A stretch of DNA of 64,000 bases, taken from contig NZ_LMKQ01000001.1 in the NCBI RefSeq assembly GCF_001421565.1, positions 805,651 through 869,650 of the forward strand. Reading direction: 5' to 3'. Source of the stretch: Agromyces sp. Leaf222. Its GTDB lineage: Bacteria; Actinomycetota; Actinomycetes; Actinomycetales; Microbacteriaceae. Shown here piece after piece: positions 21,947 through 30,608 of the stretch (position 1 is its first letter; every line of letters begins with the position of its first letter). A program made the translations under genes and the position numbers. The notes below the pieces were generated by a model. The model had not been told where the DNA came from and searched no databases. It saw nothing but the letters and a program-made list of their open reading frames with translations.

Positions 21947-23083
21947 ATGAAGACCGTCAGCCCGTTCACGTGGCGCGTCGGACTCGGCGTCATGGCCTCG
22001 CTGATCATGCCGTTCGCGCACCAGGCGGTCGCGCCGAACTCGGCCATCGCGGCGGAAGACCCCGCGGTGAGCTGGTCGGTCGCTCCCGCCGGTGCCGACG
22101 GACCCGACGATCGGGCCTGGGTCGAGCAGTCGCTCGACCCGGGCGAGACGCGAACCGAGCACCTCGCCGTTCGCAACCTGGGGGAGTCGGAGGTCACCTT
22201 CGCCCTGTCGGCCGCCGACGGGTACTTCACCGACACCGGGCGCTTCAACATGCTGCACGCGACGACGCCGTCGACCTCCGCCGGACTCTGGATCGATCTG
22301 CCCGAGAGCGTGACCGTGCCCGCGAGCGGCACCGTCGTGGTGCCCTACACGGTCACCGTGCCGGAACGAGCGGTCCCCGGCGACTATGCCGCCGGAGTGG
22401 CCGCGTCGATCACCTCGGTCGGGTCGGGCGACGGCGCGACGATCGGCATCGAGAGTCGCGTCGGCTTCCGCGTGCTCACGCGCGTGGTGGGGGAGTTGCA
22501 GCCCGCCCTCGCCATCGTCGACGCCTCCTCGGAGTACCGGGTTGCCTGGAATCCGTTCCTCCCCGGTCTGCTGTCCGCATCGTTCACGCTCGAGAACACC
22601 GGCAACACCCGACTGGCGGTCACCGGGCAGGTGGCGGCCGCGGGCGGGGCGTCCGCCTTCACGGCCTCCGACGAGGTGATCGAGCTGCTTCCGGGTGAGC
22701 GTCGCGAGGTGAAGGTCGAACTCGACGACGTGTGGCCCCTCGTGCTCGTGCCCACGAGCGTCGAGACGACCGTGCAGGTCGCCGACGCATCGGGCGGATG
22801 GCGATCGGCGCCGGATGCCGCGGAGTCGGCGACGCTGTCGACCTGGGCCCCGCCCTGGCCCCAGCTCACCGTGCTCCTGGCGCTGGCGCTCATCACGGCC
22901 GCACTCGTCGCCCGTCGGCGCCGCGACCGGCGCGCGGTGGCGGACCTGGTGGAGCGGGCGAGGGAGGAGGGGCGTCGGGAGGCCTGGACCGAGGCGCCGC
23001 CGTCGACCCGTGCGGATTCCGACGAGGGTGCCGGCGTTGCGGTCGTGTCGCCGACCGGGCGTGCGACGGGTGTTAAGTCTTGA
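21947..23083 (+). CDS. DUF916-like (WxL protein-interacting) membrane-anchored protein
   Basis: 378 residues. A signal peptide (about 10-35) is followed by two Ig-like domains: first VSWSVAPAGADGPDDRAWVEQSLDPGET (only part conserved) through YTVTVPERAVPGDYAAGV, matching the DUF916 peptidoglycan/WxL-interacting domain (about 38-160); then a DUF3324-like second domain (about 165-275, with FTLENTGNTRLAVTGQV). One membrane helix (about 300-320) is followed by a basic RRRRDRR stop-transfer and a charged tail. In Firmicutes such proteins bridge WxL proteins and peptidoglycan. Start set by GAGGAG six bases before ATG 21947. With the WxL-like and CopC-like genes it suggests a cell-surface complex split by an MFS gene. 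Confidence 0.75.
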   Translation: MKTVSPFTWRVGLGVMASLIMPFAHQAVAPNSAIAAEDPAVSWSVAPAGADGPDDRAWVEQSLDPGETRTEHLAVRNLGESEVTFALSAADGYFTDTGRFNMLHATTPSTSAGLWIDLPESVTVPASGTVVVPYTVTVPERAVPGDYAAGVAASITSVGSGDGATIGIESRVGFRVLTRVVGELQPALAIVDASSEYRVAWNPFLPGLLSASFTLENTGNTRLAVTGQVAAAGGASAFTASDEVIELLPGERREVKVELDDVWPLVLVPTSVETTVQVADASGGWRSAPDAAESATLSTWAPPWPQLTVLLALALITAALVARRRRDRRAVADLVERAREEGRREAWTEAPPSTRADSDEGAGVAVVSPTGRATGVKS

Positions 23084-23166
23084 ATTGCAACAAACCGGCG
23101 ATTCTCCGACATCCGGAGCAACCGGACTTCAGTCTCCGGTGGGATCGGGGCTAGAGTGACCCCCAA

Positions 23167-23186
23167 GGGTGAGAGCGCTCTCACCC
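23167..23186. promoter_or_regulatory. Perfect 20-bp LacI-type operator upstream of ROK gene 1
   Basis: GGGTGAGAGCGCTCTCACCC is a perfect palindrome containing the TGAGAGCGCTCTCA form bound by many actinobacterial LacI-family sugar repressors (known for the family). It lies directly downstream of a TAGAGT -10 box (23152-23157), about 145 bases before the ROK start. No LacI gene is in the window, so the regulator would act in trans. Confidence 0.6.
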
Positions 23187-23331
23187 TGTGTTCCAGCGGA
23201 GCGCGTTCCGAGCGGGTCGGCGTCTTGCGGCGGCCCCTTCGGCCTCGATTCCAACAATCCGAGTAGCATCGGAATCAGTCATCGCCGGCTCCGCATCGCG
23301 CCACCGACGAGAACACCTACTTGGAGGTGGG

Positions 23332-24576
23332 ATGAAGGATCCGATCGGGGGCACCTCGCGTGTCGGATCCAGGGGACGGAACCTCGAGGATCTCCGTCGG
23401 CAGAATCTCAGCACGGTCCTGTCGCTCGTGCACGCGAACCGATCGATGACCCGTGCCGACCTCACGCATGCGACCGGGCTCAACCGGTCGACGGTCGCCA
23501 CCATCGTCACCGAGCTCGAGTCGCTCGACCTCGTCACCGTCTCCCAGCCGGTCGACACGAAGCGCGTCGGCCGGCCGAGCACCGTGATCGGCCCGTCGCC
23601 CCGCCACATCGCGGTCGCCGTGCACCCCGACAAGGACGCGATCTCGATCGGCGTGGTCGCCATGGGCGGTCGCGTGCTCCGCGAGTTCCGCTTCGACGTC
23701 GAGCGGGCGCCGACCGCCGTGCACGTGGTGAACACGCTCCAGGCCCTCGTGCGCGGACTCGAGCTCTCCGAGGGCGGCACCGTGCTCGGCGTCGGCATCG
23801 GCGTGCCCGGCCTGGTGGGCGCGCGTGACGGCGTCGTGCGGGTCGCACCGCACCTCGACTGGCACGACGAGCCGCTGGTGCAGATGGTCGCGAAGGCGAC
23901 GGGCCTGCCGACCTGGGCCGCGAACGACGCCACCTGTGCGGTCGTCGCCGAGGGGCAGTTCGGCGAGGGCATCGACGAGGACAACGTCGTGTACCTGAAC
24001 GGTGGAGCCGGCGGCATCGGCGGCGGGGTCATCGTCGGCGGACAACTCCTGTCGGGCGAGAACGGCTACAGCGGCGAACTCGGGCACATGCTCGTCAACT
24101 CCGACGGGGGGCTGTGCCACTGCGGTGCCGTCGGATGTCTCGAGACCGAGGTGAACCGCGACGACCTGCTCAGCGTGGTCGGCCTCGGCGACGCCGAGTC
24201 GAGCCTGCTCGAGCAGCGGCTGCGCGAGGCCTACGGCGAGGAGCCCGCCGTGACGGCGCTCGTCGACCGCCAGCTCGACTTCCTCGGCATCGCCCTTCGC
24301 AACATCGTGAACATCTTCAATCCCGGCGTCATCGTGCTCGGCGGGTTCCTGGGCGCGGTGCGCAACGCGACCGGCGATCGACTGCTCGACTCCGTCGAAC
24401 GCGCCGCGCTCGCCGGACCGTCGTCCGAGGTGCGCATCGTGTCGTCGACGCTCGACGAGAACGTGCTGATCGGCGCGGGCGAGCTCGTGTTCCGCACCAT
24501 CCTCCGCGATCCGACCTCGGCGTCGGTGGGCAGCCCGACCTCGGCGCGCGAGCCGGAGCAGGTCGCCGCGAGCTGA
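23332..24576 (+). CDS. ROK-family transcriptional regulator 1
   Basis: 414 residues: an N-terminal winged HTH (about 17-75; NLEDLRRQNLSTVLSLVH then MTRADLTHATGLNRSTVATI) and a ROK sugar-binding domain. NGGAGGIGGGVIVGG near 223, GENGYSGELGHM near 243 and the zinc cluster CHCGAVGCLE (263-272) are intact. Such proteins repress sugar-uptake genes until a sugar or phosphosugar binds. It sits next to the convergent ABC importer genes and resembles the second ROK protein (30609-31841) throughout, so the two are paralogues framing the importer/oxidoreductase block. GGAGG lies four bases before the ATG. Confidence 0.88.
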   Translation: MKDPIGGTSRVGSRGRNLEDLRRQNLSTVLSLVHANRSMTRADLTHATGLNRSTVATIVTELESLDLVTVSQPVDTKRVGRPSTVIGPSPRHIAVAVHPDKDAISIGVVAMGGRVLREFRFDVERAPTAVHVVNTLQALVRGLELSEGGTVLGVGIGVPGLVGARDGVVRVAPHLDWHDEPLVQMVAKATGLPTWAANDATCAVVAEGQFGEGIDEDNVVYLNGGAGGIGGGVIVGGQLLSGENGYSGELGHMLVNSDGGLCHCGAVGCLETEVNRDDLLSVVGLGDAESSLLEQRLREAYGEEPAVTALVDRQLDFLGIALRNIVNIFNPGVIVLGGFLGAVRNATGDRLLDSVERAALAGPSSEVRIVSSTLDENVLIGAGELVFRTILRDPTSASVGSPTSAREPEQVAAS

Positions 24577-24585
24577 CGTCTCGCG

Positions 24586-25650
24586 CTATTCGCGGGAACC
24601 GGTCGGCTTCGCGAAGCGCTGCTGCAGCAGCACCGCGACGACGATGATGATGCCCTTGGCGACGGCCTGCACCGACGACGACAGGTTGTTCTGCACGAAC
24701 ACGTTCGACAGCGTCGCGAAGATCAGCACGCCGAACACGGTGCCGGTGATCGTGCCGCGCCCGCCGACCAGCAGCGTGCCGCCGACCACGACCGCGGCGA
24801 TCGCGTCGAGCTCGTACAGAGTGCCGTGCGTCGACGTGCCGGCCGTGGTGCGGCCGAGGATCATGATGGCGGCGATGCCGGCACACAGGCCGGCGATGGC
24901 GTACAGCCACATGGTGTGACGCTTCACGTCGATGCCGGCGAGGCGGGCGGCCTCGCGGTTTCCGCCGATCGCGACCGTGCGTCGGCCGAACGTCGTGCGG
25001 TTCAGCACGACCCACCCGGCAGCGGCGACGAGCGCGAAGATCCAGATGAGGATGTCGACCCCGAGGAGGTCCGAGTTCATGACGTCGATGAAGTCGCGGC
25101 TCTCGATCACGAGGGTGCGTCGTTCCGCCAGGATCTCGGCGAGCCCTCGTGCGGCGACGAGCATCGCGAGGGTCGCCATGAAGGCGACGACCTTGCCGTA
25201 GGCGATCACGACGCCGTTCACGAGGCCCGCGGCGAGTCCGACCACGAGTGCGATCGCGATCATCACGATCCAGTGCGACTGGTCGACGACGTCCTGCACG
25301 ACGGCGAGCGTCGCGACGACCGAGGCGAGCCCCATGACCGAGCCGACCGACAGGTCGATGCCGCCCGCGATGATCACGAGCGTCATGCCGACGCTGATGA
25401 CGCCGATGATGGAGGCCTGGCGCAGGATCGTGAGCATGTTCGACACCTGGAAGAAGGTGTCGCCTGCGGTGATCGCACCGACGACGACGATCAGCAGCAG
25501 CGCGAGCACGAGCCCGGCGTTGCGGCCGACCGGGCCGCTGAACAGGCGGCGGATCGGCGAGGGCTGGGCCTCCACGACCGAGGTGGTTGCGGACGTGGTG
25601 GGGTCCGGCTCGGCGACGACTTCAGCGCCGGGGGTGGTCTGCTCGCTCAT
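24586..25650 (-). CDS. Ribose/galactose-type ABC transporter permease (RbsC family)
   Basis: 354-residue membrane protein with 8-10 helices, BPD_transp_2 family: GVISVGMTLVIIAGGIDLSVGS, then AYGKVVAFMATLAMLVAARG and GTLYELDAIAAVVVGGTLLVGGRGTITGT (each only partly conserved) are the diagnostic motifs of carbohydrate-uptake class 2 importers. Its ATG overlaps the ATPase stop (ATGA), so it is translated behind that gene. With the binding protein at 27166 it would form a pentose/hexose importer. Because the upstream ATPase frame is broken, translational coupling would also be disturbed unless the downstream half is separately initiated. Confidence 0.9.
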   Translation of the reverse strand: MSEQTTPGAEVVAEPDPTTSATTSVVEAQPSPIRRLFSGPVGRNAGLVLALLLIVVVGAITAGDTFFQVSNMLTILRQASIIGVISVGMTLVIIAGGIDLSVGSVMGLASVVATLAVVQDVVDQSHWIVMIAIALVVGLAAGLVNGVVIAYGKVVAFMATLAMLVAARGLAEILAERRTLVIESRDFIDVMNSDLLGVDILIWIFALVAAAGWVVLNRTTFGRRTVAIGGNREAARLAGIDVKRHTMWLYAIAGLCAGIAAIMILGRTTAGTSTHGTLYELDAIAAVVVGGTLLVGGRGTITGTVFGVLIFATLSNVFVQNNLSSSVQAVAKGIIIVVAVLLQQRFAKPTGSRE

Positions 25651-26932
25651 GCGGCAGTTCCTTTCATGACGAGGTCGAGCACGCCGTGCTCGTCGATCTG
25701 GGTGAGCCAGCGGGCGAGGAGGATCTTCTGCTGGTTTCCGCCGGAGAGGGTGATGGCGGCGCGGTCGGGGTCGGCCGGGCGCAGTTCGAGCGCCTCGATC
25801 TGCGCCTCGGCCGCCTTGCGCTCGGCGCGCGTGTCGAGCCATCCGGCGCGTGCGAAGCGCGAGATCGAGGAGAGCGTGACGTTGACGTAGATGGGCTCCT
25901 CGAGCACGAGCCCCTGGCTCTTCCGTTCCTCGGGGGAGAGCCCCATGCCGGCGGCGACCGCGGCCACGACGGAACCGCGCGCGAGCGGTCGCCCGGCGAC
26001 GGCCACGCGGCCACGGGAGGAGCGGCGTGCGCCGTAGATCGTCTCGAGGATCTCGGATCGACCGGAGCCGACGAGTCCGGCGAGCCCGACGACCTCTCCG
26101 GCGCGCACCGAGAACGACACGTCGGAGAAGACGCCGGCGAGCTCGAGGCCGTCGACGTCGAGCATGACGGGGGCGTCGGCGGGGAAGGGCACTGCCGGCG
26201 GGAAGACGTTCTCGACGTTGCGGCCGGTCATCAGGCGGATGAGCTCGGCCGTCGGCGTCTCGGCGACGGAGAGCCCGTGAGCCATGCTGCGACCGTCCTT
26301 GATGACGGTGATGCGGTCGCCGATCTGGCGGATCTCCTCGAGGCGGTGCGTGATGTAGACCACGGCGATGCCCGATCTCGTGAGTTCGCCGATCACGTGG
26401 AAGAGGTTCTTGACCTCCTCGGAGTCGAGCACGGCGCTCGGCTCGTCCATGATGATCAGCTTGATGTCGTGCGAGAGGGCACGGGCCAGCTCAGCGACCC
26501 GACCTCCGTGTTCGGCGAGATCGACCCGTGGCCGAGGCGCTGCATGAGCTCGCGGGTGCGACGGTACGCCTGGCTGCGGCGGGTGAAGCCGGCTTTCGCG
26601 AGCTCATGGCCCAGGAAGATGTTCTCGGCGACGGTGAGACCGTCGACGACGTCGAGCTCCTGGTACATCGTCGCGATGCCGAGCTCGAGGGCGGCCTGCG
26701 GGTCGGGAATGGCGACGGGGCTGCCGAGCCAGAGGATCTCGCCCTGGTCGGGCTGGTGCACGCCGGCGAGCGTCTTGATGAGCGTGGACTTGCCCGCGCC
26801 GTTCTGGCCGAGGATGCAGTGCACCTCGCCGGCCCGGATCTCGAGGGTCACGTCCTTCAGCGCGCGCACACCGGCGAAGGACTTCTGGAGGCCTCGGGCG
26901 TCGAGCAGCACGGGATGGTCGACTTTGATCAT
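25647..26932 (-). pseudogene. Ribose-type ABC importer ATPase (RbsA/MglA family), broken by a small frameshifting deletion
   Basis: The N-terminal half (26932 to about 26490) has Walker A GQNGAGKSTLIKTLAG and Q-loop ATMYQELDVV. It runs to EVGSLS and then out of frame to a stop at 26456. The remaining protein continues in another frame from ELARALSHDIKLIIMDEP through the second nucleotide-binding domain (LSGGNQQKILLARWL) to 25647. Compared with family members, about eight residues around the first ABC signature (LSVAEQQLVE in relatives) are missing, equal to 25 bases. GAGC (plus strand GCTC, 26489-26492) sits at the join, as expected for slippage between short repeats. No Shine-Dalgarno precedes the ATG; TATGTT six bases upstream suggests a leaderless transcript. 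A sequencing error of 25 bases is less likely than real loss. Confidence 0.82.
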
Positions 26933-27062
26933 GGTCGCAACATATCAGACCATTCGGGCGACCGAAATCCCGTGATTGCCGAGGAAACAGGCCGACCGAT
27001 TGCAGTCGAACGCCGCGGGAAATGCCTGTGGACAGCACTGGGTCGGATTGATATGGTGCGAA

Positions 27063-27096
27063 CGGCGTTATTTGATGCGACTAAAAACAAACGCCG
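27063..27096. promoter_or_regulatory. Inverted repeat, probable ROK operator, before the binding-protein gene
   Basis: Within the 233-base divergent gap between the ATPase and binding-protein genes, CGGCGTT (27063-27069) pairs with AACGCCG (27090-27096). The interior TTATTTGATGCGACTAAAAA has T-rich and A-rich flanks around a central CG (27078-27079), like NagC/Mlc-type ROK operators. A TATGTT -10 for the leaderless ATPase transcript lies at 26944-26939 on the minus strand. Confidence 0.5.
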
Positions 27097-27165
27097 AGCG
27101 GCGATGCCCACCCCGCATCCCCGAGCGATCACCTCAGCGATCACACACCTCAAAGGAGAGAACTC

Positions 27166-28212
27166 ATGGCACGGAATCACAGGCTCGCCAAGCGCGCGCT
27201 GTTCGGCGTGGGGGCATCCGTCCTCGCCATCGGACTCCTCGCCGGCTGCACCGGCGGAGGCTCCGACGAGAGCGTCACCGACCAGGGCACCAGCAGCGAG
27301 GAGAACGCGGCGTCAGGCGACAACGTCGTCATCGGCTTCTCGGGTCCGGCCGCCGACCACGGCTGGCTCGGCGCCATCAACTCGGGCGCCCAGGCGGCCG
27401 CGGCCGGCTTCAGCGACGTCGAGTTGAAGATGGCCGAGGGCACGAACGACGCGAACGCGCAGATCGCCGCCGTCGAGACCTTCATCAACGAGGGCGTCGA
27501 CGCGATCGTGCTGCTCCCGAGCGATGGGGCTGCGCTGACCGAGGTCGCGATCAAGGCGATGGAGGCCGGCATCCCGGTCATCAACGTCGACCGCGAGTTC
27601 TCGAGCCCGTTCGCCGCACGCACCACGGTGCTCGGCGACAACTACGGCATGGGCGTCTCCGCGGGAACCTACATCTGCGAGCAGCTGAGCGACACCCCCG
27701 ACGCCGTCGTCGCCGAGATCGCCGGCATCGACTCCCTGCCGCTCACGCAGGACCGTTCGCAGGGCTTCGCCGACGCGCTCGAGGACTGCGGCCTCGACGT
27801 CTCGGCCCGCGTCGCCGCGGACTTCACCGTGCAGGGCGGCGAGGCAGCGACCTCGCAGCTGCTCTCGGCGAACCCGAAGATCGACGCCATCTGGAACCAC
27901 GACGACGACCAGGGCATCGGCGTGCTCGCGGCGATCAACGCCGCCGGCCGCGACGAGTTCTTCATGGTCGGCGGCGCCGGCTCGAAGAACGCGATGGAGG
28001 CCATCCAGGCCGACGACAGCGTGCTCAAGGCCACCATCATCTACCCGTCGACGCAGGCCGCAGACGGCATCGCGCTCGCGCGCCTCATCGCGCAGGGCAA
28101 GACGATGAGCGACCTGATCACGCCCAGCGTGCCCACCCGGATCGTCCTCGACGCTCCCGTGGTCACGAAGGACAACGTCGACCAGTTCATCGATCTCGCC
28201 TTCGAGTCCTGA
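27166..28212 (+). CDS. Sugar ABC transporter substrate-binding lipoprotein (RbsB-like)
   Basis: 348 residues. A lipobox LLAGC places the acylated cysteine at residue 28. The periplasmic-binding-protein fold follows: VVIGFSGPAADHGWLGAINSG, INEGVDAIVLLPSDGAALTE, GIPVINVDREFSS, and the C-terminal lobe with IWNHDDDQGIGVLAAI. The DREF and NHDDDQ elements line the sugar pocket in ribose/galactose-type proteins. It captures an aldose and passes it to the permease encoded divergently at 24586. AAAGGAGAG precedes the ATG. A hairpin follows, allowing excess binding protein over the downstream oxidoreductase and isomerase. The exact sugar is not determinable here. Confidence 0.9.
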   Translation: MARNHRLAKRALFGVGASVLAIGLLAGCTGGGSDESVTDQGTSSEENAASGDNVVIGFSGPAADHGWLGAINSGAQAAAAGFSDVELKMAEGTNDANAQIAAVETFINEGVDAIVLLPSDGAALTEVAIKAMEAGIPVINVDREFSSPFAARTTVLGDNYGMGVSAGTYICEQLSDTPDAVVAEIAGIDSLPLTQDRSQGFADALEDCGLDVSARVAADFTVQGGEAATSQLLSANPKIDAIWNHDDDQGIGVLAAINAAGRDEFFMVGGAGSKNAMEAIQADDSVLKATIIYPSTQAADGIALARLIAQGKTMSDLITPSVPTRIVLDAPVVTKDNVDQFIDLAFES

Positions 28213-28227
28213 TCGGGTGATCGGGGT

Positions 28228-28248
28228 GCCCGGCCGACGCGGCCGGGC
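28228..28248 (+). terminator. Intercistronic hairpin after the binding-protein gene
   Basis: GCCCGGCCG (28228-28236), loop ACG, CGGCCGGGC (28240-28248). Placed 15 bases after the stop and before the oxidoreductase, it could attenuate transcription or stabilise the upstream mRNA. Confidence 0.55.
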
Positions 28249-28287
28249 GCCTCGATGCACCGACCCGGCAACGAAAGAAAGGACGAC

Positions 28288-29466
28288 ATGTCGAACACGC
28301 TCCGCGTCGCGATGATCGGCGCAGGATTCATGGGCGCAGCGCACTCCCAGAGCTGGCGCGTCGCCCCCAGGTTCTTCGATCTCCCCGTGAAGCCCACGAT
28401 GCAGGTCCTGGCCGGGCGCGACCCCGCGGCCGTCGGGCAGGCCGCGGAGAAATGGGGTTGGGCCGAGGCATCCGTCGACTGGCGCGAGGTGATCGCCCGC
28501 GACGACATCGACCTCGTCGACATCGTCACCCCGGGCGACACGCACGCCGAGATCGCGATCGCCGCACTCGAGGCCGGCAAGCACGTGCTCTGCGAGAAGC
28601 CCCTCGCGAATACCGTCGCCGAAGCCGAGGCGATGGCCGCAGCCGCGAACGCCGCAGCCGAGCGCGGGGTGCTCAGCATGGTGGGCCTCACCTACCGCCG
28701 CGTGCCGGCCGTGACGTTCGCGCGCGATCTGGTCGCGTCCGGGCGCATCGGCGTGGTGAGGCAGGTGCGGGCGGCCTACCGACAGGACTGGCTTCGCGAC
28801 GAGACCGGCCCGATGACGTGGCGGCTCGAGAAGCACCGTGCGGGCTCCGGCTCCCTTGGCGACATCGGCGCTCACGCCATCGACCTCGCCGAGTTCATCA
28901 CCGGACTTCGGCTCGAGCGCGTCTCCGGAATCCTGGAGACGATCGTGACCGAACGACCGATGCTCGGCGAACGGGTCGGGCTCTCCGGCACGGCATCCGA
29001 CCGGGTCGGCACCGTGACGGTCGACGATGTCGCACTCGTCACCGGACGATTCGCCTCGAAGGACGGATTCGCGCCGATCGGCACGTTCGAGGCGACGCGG
29101 TTCGCGACCGGCCGCAAGAACGCCCTGACCATCGAGGTGTCCGGGTCGCGAGGCGCCATCGCCTTCGACCTCGAACGGCTGAACGAGCTCGAGGTCTACG
29201 ACGCCACCGACCCCGAACTCGAGCAGGGGTTCCGCCGGGTGCTCGTGACCGAGCCTGGGCATCCGTACCTGGCGCCGTGGTGGCCGCCGGGGCATACGCT
29301 CGGCTATGAGCACGGCTTCTCGCACCAGGTCGTCGAACTGGTGACCGCGATCGCCGCCGGCGCCGCCCCCAGCCCGTCGTTCGCCGACGGACTGCACCTC
29401 CAGCGCGTGCTCCACGCGGTCGAGCGCAGCTCCGAGCACGATGCCGTCTGGACCCCGGTCGGCTGA
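28288..29466 (+). CDS. Gfo/Idh/MocA-family NAD(P)-dependent sugar oxidoreductase
   Basis: 392 residues. Rossmann motif [14 protein letters not shown] at about 9-22; [19 protein letters not shown] near 72-90; the family's EKP triad LCEKPLAN near 100-107 (catalytic lysine); and a C-terminal alpha/beta domain with [16 protein letters not shown] (histidine and aspartate of the active site, near 191-206). Oxidises a sugar, sugar acid or inositol at a ring hydroxyl. Start fixed by GAAAGGA five bases before the ATG. It lies downstream of the sugar-binding protein and 46 bases upstream of a TIM-barrel isomerase, a pairing typical of keto-sugar catabolism. Substrate unknown. Confidence 0.87.
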   Translation: MSNTLRVAMIGAGFMGAAHSQSWRVAPRFFDLPVKPTMQVLAGRDPAAVGQAAEKWGWAEASVDWREVIARDDIDLVDIVTPGDTHAEIAIAALEAGKHVLCEKPLANTVAEAEAMAAAANAAAERGVLSMVGLTYRRVPAVTFARDLVASGRIGVVRQVRAAYRQDWLRDETGPMTWRLEKHRAGSGSLGDIGAHAIDLAEFITGLRLERVSGILETIVTERPMLGERVGLSGTASDRVGTVTVDDVALVTGRFASKDGFAPIGTFEATRFATGRKNALTIEVSGSRGAIAFDLERLNELEVYDATDPELEQGFRRVLVTEPGHPYLAPWWPPGHTLGYEHGFSHQVVELVTAIAAGAAPSPSFADGLHLQRVLHAVERSSEHDAVWTPVG

Positions 29467-29512
29467 TGCCGACCCGCAGCACACCGAACCACCGAAGCAA
29501 GGAGCACTCGCG

Positions 29513-30514
29513 ATGACGCGACCGATCACGTTGTTCACGGGCCAGTGGGCCGACCTCCCGTTCGAGGAAGTCGCCCGGTTGGCGGGCGAATGGGGATACG
29601 ACGGGCTGGAGATCGCCTGCTGGGGCGACCACCTCGATGTCTCGAGATGGGACGACGAGGCCTACGTGCAGAGCCGAAGGGACATCCTCGAGCGCAACGG
29701 GCTGACCGTCTTCGCGATCTCGAACCACCTCACCGGGCAGGCCGTCTGCGACGATCCGATCGATGAACGCCACCGCGACATCCTGAGCGATCGCGTGTGG
29801 GGCGACGGCGACCCCGAGGGCGTGCGCCGGCGCGCGGCGGAGGACCTGAAGGACACCGCGCGGTTCGCGGCGAAGCTGGGCGTGAAGAACGTGAACGGGT
29901 TCACGGGGTCGTCCATCTGGAAGGCCGTCGCCATGTTCCCGCCCGCGTCCGATGAATGGATCGACGCCGGCTACCGCGACTTCGCCGACCGCTGGAACCC
30001 GATCCTCGACGTGTTCGAGGAGGTCGGCGTGCGATTCGCGCTCGAGGTGCATCCCTCCGAGATCGCCTACGACTACTGGACCGCGAAGCGCACGCTCGAG
30101 GCGATCGGCCACCGGCCGAGCTTCGGGTTCAACTTCGATCCGTCGCACTTCGTGTGGCAGCAGCTCGACAGCGTCGCGTTCGTGCTCGACTTCGCCGAGC
30201 ACATCTTCCACGTGCACGTGAAGGAGTCGGTGACGAACCTCGACGGTCGCAACGGCGTGCTCGGGTCGCATCTGCCGTGGGCGAACCCTCGGCGCGGTTG
30301 GACCTTCGTGTCCACCGGCCACGGGGCGGTGCCGTGGGAGCCCGTGTTCCGGGCGCTGAACGCGATCGGGTACGACGGCCCGACCAGCGTCGAGTGGGAG
30401 GACGCGGGCATGGACCGGCTCCAGGGTGCGCCGGAGGCGCTCGCCTTCGTTCGCCGGCTCAACGCGATCACGCCGCCGTCGGCCGCGTTCGACGCGGCGT
30501 TCAGCAGCAACTGA
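29513..30514 (+). CDS. Xylose isomerase-like TIM-barrel sugar phosphate isomerase/epimerase
   Basis: 333 residues of the AP_endonuc_2 (IolE/IolI, epimerase) fold. The likely divalent-metal ligands are in place: glutamate in [11 protein letters not shown] (about 176), aspartate in FDPSHF (about 209), histidine in HVHVKE (about 235) and glutamate in SVEWEDAG (about 293). It probably isomerises or epimerises the keto product of the neighbouring oxidoreductase. AAGGAG sits eight bases before the ATG. The gene ends the importer-linked unit; a 12-base-pair hairpin separates it from the second ROK regulator. Confidence 0.86.
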   Translation: MTRPITLFTGQWADLPFEEVARLAGEWGYDGLEIACWGDHLDVSRWDDEAYVQSRRDILERNGLTVFAISNHLTGQAVCDDPIDERHRDILSDRVWGDGDPEGVRRRAAEDLKDTARFAAKLGVKNVNGFTGSSIWKAVAMFPPASDEWIDAGYRDFADRWNPILDVFEEVGVRFALEVHPSEIAYDYWTAKRTLEAIGHRPSFGFNFDPSHFVWQQLDSVAFVLDFAEHIFHVHVKESVTNLDGRNGVLGSHLPWANPRRGWTFVSTGHGAVPWEPVFRALNAIGYDGPTSVEWEDAGMDRLQGAPEALAFVRRLNAITPPSAAFDAAFSSN

Positions 30515-30537
30515 CCGGCAGGGGGCCGGGCGCTCCA

Positions 30538-30574
30538 CCACGACGACGGGCTGCCGTGCGGTCCGTCGTCGTGG
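30538..30574 (+). terminator. Hairpin between isomerase and ROK gene 2
   Basis: CCACGACGACGG (30538-30549) and its exact complement (30563-30574), 13-base loop, 23 bases after the isomerase stop. A terminator or attenuator ahead of the regulator gene. Confidence 0.6.
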
Positions 30575-30608
30575 CGCGCCCCTTCGCCGCGATCCGAAAG
30601 GGATGGGT

